DNA of 64,000 nucleotides, taken from the NCBI RefSeq assembly GCF_014524565.1, contig NZ_CP060139.1, positions 3,293,501 to 3,357,500 on the forward strand, written 5' to 3'. Below are positions 60,691 through 64,000 of the stretch, piece by piece. Position 1 is the first letter of the stretch; every line of letters starts with the position of its first letter. Made by a program: the position numbers and the translations under genes. The notes beneath the pieces are model-generated. The model was not told the DNA's origin, ran no database searches, and was given only the letters and a program-made list of their open reading frames with translations. This DNA is from Croceimicrobium hydrocarbonivorans. Its GTDB lineage: Bacteria; Bacteroidota; Bacteroidia; Flavobacteriales; Schleiferiaceae.

Positions 60691-63075
60691 ATGGCAATCA
60701 ATCGAATTTCGATAGTACTTGTTTTAGGAGTGATTTTTAGCCTAAGCCCCCTTAGGTTATGGAGTCAGTCTGAAATTCGAATTGAGGGGCAAGTTGCCGA
60801 TGCTCTCAGTAAAATTCCTATTCCTTACGCTTCAGTTGCTTTGGTTGATTCAGTAAATGGAAGGGTAAAGGATGGGGTGACCACAGGTGAAGACGGGACT
60901 TTTGATTTGACGACTAAGGAGACGGATTTCTATTTGGAAATTAGCTTTATGGGTTATCAGTCGCTTCAAATCAGAAATTATAATCCCCAATCATCTGTGG
61001 TCAGGCTGGGAGTAATTTACCTGAAGGAGAACAGTCAAAGCCTGGATGAGATAGAGGTGACCGCTGAAAAGTCGGCCATGGAATTTAAGCTGGACAAGCG
61101 GGTTTTTAATGTGGGTAAGGATTTAAATACCACCGGCATGGGAGCCTTGGATGTACTGTCCAATGTACCATCAGTAAATGTGAATATCGAAGGACAGATA
61201 AGCTTAAGAGGCAATACCGGAGTGCAGATCCTCATCAATGGTAAGCCCTCGGTTTTATCGGAAGAAGGCTCCAATGCCCTGGGAACTATTACTGCCGACA
61301 TGATTGAAAGCATTGAGGTGATTACCAATCCTTCCGCCAAATATGAAGCTGAGGGAACCAGTGGCATCATCAATATCATACTCAAGAAAGAAGAGAAAAA
61401 GGGCTTTAATGGCTCAGTTTCCGTTAATACCGGAATTCCCGATAATCATTCGGTAGGAGTGAGCTTAAATCGACGCACGGAGAACTTCAATTTCTTCACC
61501 CAATTTGGAGTGGGCTATCGTTCCATGCCGCGCTATAATGAGAGTTTGAACCGTAATCTCAATGATGGCACCGAGATTTATAGTGAAGGCACTGAATACC
61601 GCAATGAGAATTTTTACAATATCACCTTAGGTACCGACTATCATATCAATGATTGGAATGTGCTAACCCTTTCCGGAAGTATGGCTTATGAAATTGAAGA
61701 TCAGCCATCGGAAACTGATTTTCGTTTAAGGGATGCCAATGGCAGTCTTTTATCCGAATACCGTCGTACAGAAGAAACCAGCGCTACCAATCCGAAGTAT
61801 CAATACGATCTACAGTATGAGAAGCAGTTTAGGAATAATGAGGACCATAAATTATTGATCAGCACCTTAGGTCGTTTTTTCGGGAAGACCCAAAGTTCTC
61901 AATTCTTAAATATTCCGATTGGCACGAGTGATGTGGCACCCAATCAACGGACCGAAACCAGCTTCTTCGATCGCAGTTTTGTGTATAAACTCGATTATAG
62001 CAATCCCATCACCGAGGCTTTTAGCTTGGAAGCCGGGGCTTTATACGAGCAAAATGATGTGGGTAATGACTATCAGGTCTTGAATAATGCAAGCAGCGGC
62101 TATGTGATTGATAGCAGCCTCACCAATAATTTCGAATACGATCAAGGGGTGTTTGGGGTCTACAGTACTGCAGCCTATGAAGGCAAGAAATGGGGCTTAA
62201 AATTAGGTTTGCGTTATGAGCACACCCTTTTAAACACCTTACTCACTACTACCAACGAAGCTAATAGGCAAGAATATTCCAATTGGTTTCCAACGGTGCA
62301 TAGCTCCTATAAAATATCCCAGCGCTTCTCTATGCAGGCGGGTTATTCGCGCCGCATCTTTCGTCCGCGTTTATGGGATTTAAACCCCTTCTTTAATATT
62401 CGCAACAACTATAATATTCGTCGGGGTAATCCTGAATTGCAACCTGAGTTTGGTGATTCCTATGAATTAACCGGAATCTGGATTTTTGAGAATTTATCTT
62501 TAAATACCAGTTTGTACCATCTGTATACCACGGATGTAGTGGATCGAGTGAGCTTCTTTGAGAATAATGTGAATACCACTATGCCTGTGAATGTTGGGAG
62601 CCGCAATCAAACCGGTTTGGAGATAAATGGAAAATACAATCCGGTAAAATGGTTGGGGATTAATGGCGATTTCAACTATGGTTATTTCAGTCGGGAAGGG
62701 GTCTTTCAGGATCAGGATTTCAGCTTCCAGGGTGATAAGTGGAATACCCGCATTACCGGAAAGATTAAGCTACCAGCGGGTTTTGATGTGGAGCTGAGTG
62801 GCAATTATGAATCGGCCTATAAAACCGTGCAAGGGGAGCAAAGTGGATTTGCATTTGGAGATATTGGCCTTCGCAAGAAATTATGGGATGGCAAGGGTGT
62901 AGTGAATTTAAGTGTACGCGATATTTTTGCTTCCCGCATTCAGGAGAGTAGGGTGTATCAGAATGATTTCTATGCCTACAGCTTTTCGCAGCGAGGAAGA
63001 TTTATAACCTTAGGATTTAGTTACAGCTTTGGCAAGGGCGAGGCCATGTCGTACAACGGCGGTCGCCGACATTAA
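60691..63075 (+). CDS. TonB-dependent receptor (outer-membrane beta-barrel family)
   Basis: A 794-aa receptor. A signal peptide is followed by a CarboxypepD-regulatory-like domain (about 28-115; RIEGQVADALSKIPIPYASV). A short plug follows (LDVLSNVPSVNVNIEGQISL; VQILINGKPSVLSEE; TNPSAKYEAEGTSGIINIIL), and the rest is a barrel of the OMP_b-brl_3 type with many alternating strands. It ends near RFITLGFSYSFGKGE. It lacks the long plug of siderophore receptors, so the substrate is not clear. The next gene, a PepSY-type membrane protein, suggests metal or siderophore handling. Confidence 0.92.
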   Translation: MAINRISIVLVLGVIFSLSPLRLWSQSEIRIEGQVADALSKIPIPYASVALVDSVNGRVKDGVTTGEDGTFDLTTKETDFYLEISFMGYQSLQIRNYNPQSSVVRLGVIYLKENSQSLDEIEVTAEKSAMEFKLDKRVFNVGKDLNTTGMGALDVLSNVPSVNVNIEGQISLRGNTGVQILINGKPSVLSEEGSNALGTITADMIESIEVITNPSAKYEAEGTSGIINIILKKEEKKGFNGSVSVNTGIPDNHSVGVSLNRRTENFNFFTQFGVGYRSMPRYNESLNRNLNDGTEIYSEGTEYRNENFYNITLGTDYHINDWNVLTLSGSMAYEIEDQPSETDFRLRDANGSLLSEYRRTEETSATNPKYQYDLQYEKQFRNNEDHKLLISTLGRFFGKTQSSQFLNIPIGTSDVAPNQRTETSFFDRSFVYKLDYSNPITEAFSLEAGALYEQNDVGNDYQVLNNASSGYVIDSSLTNNFEYDQGVFGVYSTAAYEGKKWGLKLGLRYEHTLLNTLLTTTNEANRQEYSNWFPTVHSSYKISQRFSMQAGYSRRIFRPRLWDLNPFFNIRNNYNIRRGNPELQPEFGDSYELTGIWIFENLSLNTSLYHLYTTDVVDRVSFFENNVNTTMPVNVGSRNQTGLEINGKYNPVKWLGINGDFNYGYFSREGVFQDQDFSFQGDKWNTRITGKIKLPAGFDVELSGNYESAYKTVQGEQSGFAFGDIGLRKKLWDGKGVVNLSVRDIFASRIQESRVYQNDFYAYSFSQRGRFITLGFSYSFGKGEAMSYNGGRRH

Positions 63076-63098
63076 TAGATTTAGCTTTAGAAATTAAG

Positions 63099-63602
63099 AT
63101 GAAAGTGCATCAGAAAATGCGGGTTTGGCACCGCTATTTAGGATTTTTCCTAGCCGGAATTATGGCGATCTACGCCATCAGTGGTATTGTGCTCATTTTT
63201 AGAGATACCGATGCTTTTAAGAAGGTAGAGCATTTTGAAGAAAAGCTAGCCTCAGAACTAAATGCAGAGCAATTGGGTGAAGCCTTGAAGATGCGTCGTT
63301 TCCGTGCGGATAAGGAAGAAAATGGTATGATTTATTTCCGCGATGGCGAGTACAATCAAGCTTCTGGAGAAGTGAAATACACTAAGAAGGAGCTCCCTTT
63401 CTTTTTAGATAAAATGACGCATTTGCATAAGGCAACCAGCAGTAGACCTTTAGCCTTCCTAAACATCTTCTTTGGGATTAGCCTGCTCTTCTTTGTGGTA
63501 TCTGCTTTTTGGATGTACTTCCCCGGTACGGATATCTTTAAGAAAGGATTGATTTATACGGCGGTAGGATTGGTCTTTGCTTTGGTTTTGTTGTTCGTTT
63601 AG
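63099..63602 (+). CDS. PepSY-associated membrane protein
   Basis: A 167-aa inner-membrane protein. It opens with MRVWHRYLGFFLAGIMAIYA, the first helix of PepSY_TM proteins with its conserved WH, then a loop of about 80 residues and two further helices (LAFLNIFFGISLLFFVVSAF; GLIYTAVGLVFALVLLFV). It is a short version of the family, which is often fused to or encoded with TonB receptors and linked to reduction of iron-siderophore complexes. It starts 23 bp after the receptor gene and is co-transcribed. Confidence 0.85.
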   Translation: MKVHQKMRVWHRYLGFFLAGIMAIYAISGIVLIFRDTDAFKKVEHFEEKLASELNAEQLGEALKMRRFRADKEENGMIYFRDGEYNQASGEVKYTKKELPFFLDKMTHLHKATSSRPLAFLNIFFGISLLFFVVSAFWMYFPGTDIFKKGLIYTAVGLVFALVLLFV

Positions 63603-63614
63603 CTTGCGTTGCTT

Positions 63615-63915
63615 CACCGCCCGCTGCGCTCGAGAAACAGAGGACACAAAGGTGCACAGAGAGAATCTTTGCGAAACTTAGCGCTCTTAGCTTCTTTGCG
63701 GTTAGTCTCACCGCTCGCTGCGCTAGAGAAACAGAGGACGCGGAGCTGCACAGAGAGGATCTTTGTGAAACTTAGCGCTCTTAGCTTCTTTGCGGTTAGT
63801 CTCACCGCCCGCTACGCTCGAGAAACAGAGGACGCGGAGCTGCACACCTGTCTACCGGCAGGCAGGGAGAATCTTTGCGAAACTTAGCGCTCTTTGCATC
63901 TCTGCGGTTAAATAG
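63615..63915. repeat. 94-bp tandem repeat, three copies
   Basis: Copies start at 63615, 63709 and 63803 (period 94 bp) with the block CACCGCCCGCTGCGCTCGAG, later GAGAATCTTTGCGAAACTTA and GCGCTCTTAGC, TTCTTTGCGG. The third copy carries an extra 20-bp imperfect palindrome (CCTGTCTACCGGCAGGCAGG at 63847-63866) and then decays. Open frames of about 60-90 codons run through it only because the repeat lacks stops; they are not genes. Sequence of this kind is a known intergenic repeat type in Bacteroidota. Nothing else is seen to the end of the window. Confidence 0.85.
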
Positions 63916-64000
63916 GAAGCTATACAAAGTTTCTTGTCCCCAAAAACTCTAACGTCTATTGTCTAAGGTCTAACTTCTATCTACTAACGACCAACTACTA

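Noticed and set aside
63609-63887. A 92-codon open frame in the terminal repeats
   Set aside because: It exists only because the 94-bp tandem repeat lacks stops in some frames. Frames on both strands are open, and the translation is repetitive and Cys/Leu rich without sense.

Overview
The window looks like a chromosomal segment of a marine-type member of the Bacteroidota, probably Flavobacteriales. No rRNA or marker gene is present, so the genus is not claimed. The signs are several proteins with type IX secretion C-terminal sorting domains (types A and B), a SusC/SusD pair behind an ECF sigma / FecR pair, LruC-domain lipoproteins, Bacteroidota-type -7 promoter boxes (TAnnTTTG), and few Shine-Dalgarno sites.

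Layout. (1) 1-14.2 kb is ordinary core chromosome. It holds a DUF1573 secreted protein, a membrane protein/HTH pair, a deaminase, a SRPBCC-GNAT-SanA-bestrophin gene run containing one fresh nonsense pseudogene, rlmH, an ATP-grasp enzyme, a GAF histidine kinase, two tandem LruC lipoprotein paralogues, an FKBP-type isomerase and tRNA-Pro(GGG). (2) 14.2-18.4 kb is a small, very AT-rich integrative element in the 3' end of tRNA-Pro. It carries a tyrosine integrase, an excisionase-like HTH protein, a possible replication initiator, a three-copy intergenic repeat and 13-bp direct repeats at its ends. (3) 18.4-48.5 kb is an accessory and defence region. It contains a 1545-aa Avs-like STAND NTPase with an N-terminal nuclease-like domain; a cassette of XRE regulator, C5 DNA methyltransferase, MORC-like/histidine-kinase double GHKL protein and receiver-domain protein; an AbiE toxin-antitoxin pair with a perfect inverted repeat upstream; an intact Mrr-type endonuclease gene at about 48 kb; and a detached copy of that gene's 3' end at about 27 kb. 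Between these lie small lipoproteins and secreted proteins, an IS3-family element inside a secreted-protein gene, two decayed ends of the same IS family, and other gene fragments. (4) 48.9-63.6 kb is chromosome again. A sigma-FecR-SusC-SusD-T9SS protein-GDPD locus looks dedicated to uptake and cleavage of glycerophosphodiesters. It is followed by a convergent LytTR/LytS-type two-component pair, then a TonB-dependent receptor with a PepSY-type membrane protein (probably metal or siderophore uptake). (5) The last 400 bp hold a GC-richer 94-bp tandem repeat.

The best candidate for an undescribed system is 29.9-35.3 kb. A cytosine methyltransferase gene is followed within 8 bp by a protein fusing a MORC/MutL-like GHKL-S5 module to a histidine kinase core, and then within 4 bp by a protein with a complete receiver domain and a C-terminal domain I do not recognise. 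No conventional restriction endonuclease lies beside the methyltransferase. This suggests methylation-linked defence run through phosphorelay-like signalling.
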